From contig NZ_RBZW01000031.1 of assembly GCF_006543045.1 (NCBI RefSeq), positions 1 through 60,765 on the forward strand: a DNA stretch of 60,765 bases. Reading direction: 5' to 3'. Under the pieces are notes generated by a model, which worked only from the letters and a program-made list of their open reading frames with translations, did not search any database and was not told where the DNA came from. This DNA comes from Salinadaptatus halalkaliphilus (GTDB lineage: Archaea > Halobacteriota > Halobacteria > Halobacteriales > Natrialbaceae). Shown here one piece after another: positions 60,514 through 60,765 of this stretch (within the stretch, counting starts at the first letter, position 1; each line of letters opens with the position of its first letter). The position numbers and the translations under genes were made by a program.

Positions 60514-60765
60514 AAGCAACGGAATTTCGCCGGACAGACCCGACGACGACCGCGTTTGGATCCCGTTCGCTCGAACGGGATCTCGCCGCCAGCAGTCGGC
60601 AATCGAACAGGTTTCGACAGCCGGCCCACTGTGTTCGACGACCGAGCACGTCTAATACTACGTCACTTTTTGCCTTGTTGAACGCAAGACGGCATCGGGG
60701 TGGGGTTGCTGATCTACAATTTCACGGCGTTAGAGACGGCTTTTCGACCTCAGAAGATGCAGTAG
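60514..60765. other. Right-edge stretch, no gene identified
   Basis: No complete gene seen. An inverted pair GATCCCGTTCG and CGAACGGGATC (60561-60581) could be a terminator-like hairpin after the epimerase gene. An open frame runs off the right edge but lacks a start or recognisable motif. Confidence 0.5.

Noticed and set aside
1-60765. CRISPR arrays, tRNA and rRNA genes
   Set aside because: No regularly spaced direct repeats and no cloverleaf-like sequence with a T-loop was seen by eye; a dedicated scan could still find one.
1-60765. Very frequent CTCGAG words
   Set aside because: Explained by preferred Leu-Glu codons in an acidic haloarchaeal proteome rather than by a functional site.

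Overview
The window looks like a chromosomal segment of an extremely halophilic archaeon (class Halobacteria, probably the Natrialbales). It is GC-rich, its proteins are very acidic (Asp/Glu-rich, with Leu-Glu almost always written CTCGAG), and it carries archaeal or haloarchaeal marker families: pelota, archaeal DnaG, CetZ tubulins, L40e, Tsr3, HTH_10 and HFX_2341-type regulators, and the small DUF5786, DUF5789 and LWR-salt proteins. Gene order is typical of a core region with short operons, 1-4 bp stop/start overlaps and some GTG starts. I found no rRNA, tRNA or CRISPR array.

Region by region. 1-9 kb: a cut-off C-terminus at the left edge, small acidic haloarchaeal proteins, a CstA-type transporter, an ArsA/GET3 ATPase with a small partner, a Tat-exported acidic protein with pilin-like repeats, a COG0523 metallochaperone GTPase and an HTH_10 regulator. 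9-19 kb: a stand-alone fused NuoCD, a HIT protein, a family-5-like uracil-DNA glycosylase, an MFS carrier, isoleucyl-tRNA synthetase, and a sodium/solute symporter with its DUF3311 partner. 19-31 kb: a membrane-anchored winged-helix protein, DnaG, a polyprenyl-lipid group (DUF92, a catalytically degenerate cis-prenyltransferase and an intact UppS around a polytopic membrane protein), tetrapyrrole genes (precorrin-2 dehydrogenase and HemA), pterin dehydratase, a HAD hydrolase and DUF4870. 31-43 kb: pelota, two tandem CetZ-family tubulins, membrane proteins, TruA, then nucleoside salvage (nucleoside hydrolase, ribokinase-like kinase, Nudix/eIF2B-like fusion) with an alkaline-phosphatase-superfamily enzyme. 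43-53.5 kb: a type-4 uracil-DNA glycosylase, DUF99/DUF5786, MBL hydrolases, a MscS-type membrane protein, Tsr3 with L40e, a lipoprotein, a divergent sulfur pair (rhodanese-MBL fusion and DoxX-like), and a SpoIIM-type protein. 53.5-60.7 kb is looser: a BCCT transporter, a UspA protein, an apparent IS1341/TnpB right-end remnant, a CARF-like regulator, a heme-NO-binding-domain protein and a sugar-nucleotide epimerase, with long intergenic stretches rich in repeats.

The most unusual signal is a dispersed family of palindromic intergenic elements of about 80 bp (copies near 28.5, 36.2, 45.5, 49.25, 53.7 and 55.8 kb). They share near-identical inverted ends (ATACGGTTTACTGTA and its complement), but each has a different, internally self-complementary stem around a GACCC-like loop. 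Four copies sit exactly on the TGA stop codon of a neighbouring gene. Other leads are the probable two-subunit cis-prenyltransferase, the tandem CetZ pair with one degenerate member, and the solo TnpB/omega-RNA-like scar next to a CARF-like regulator.
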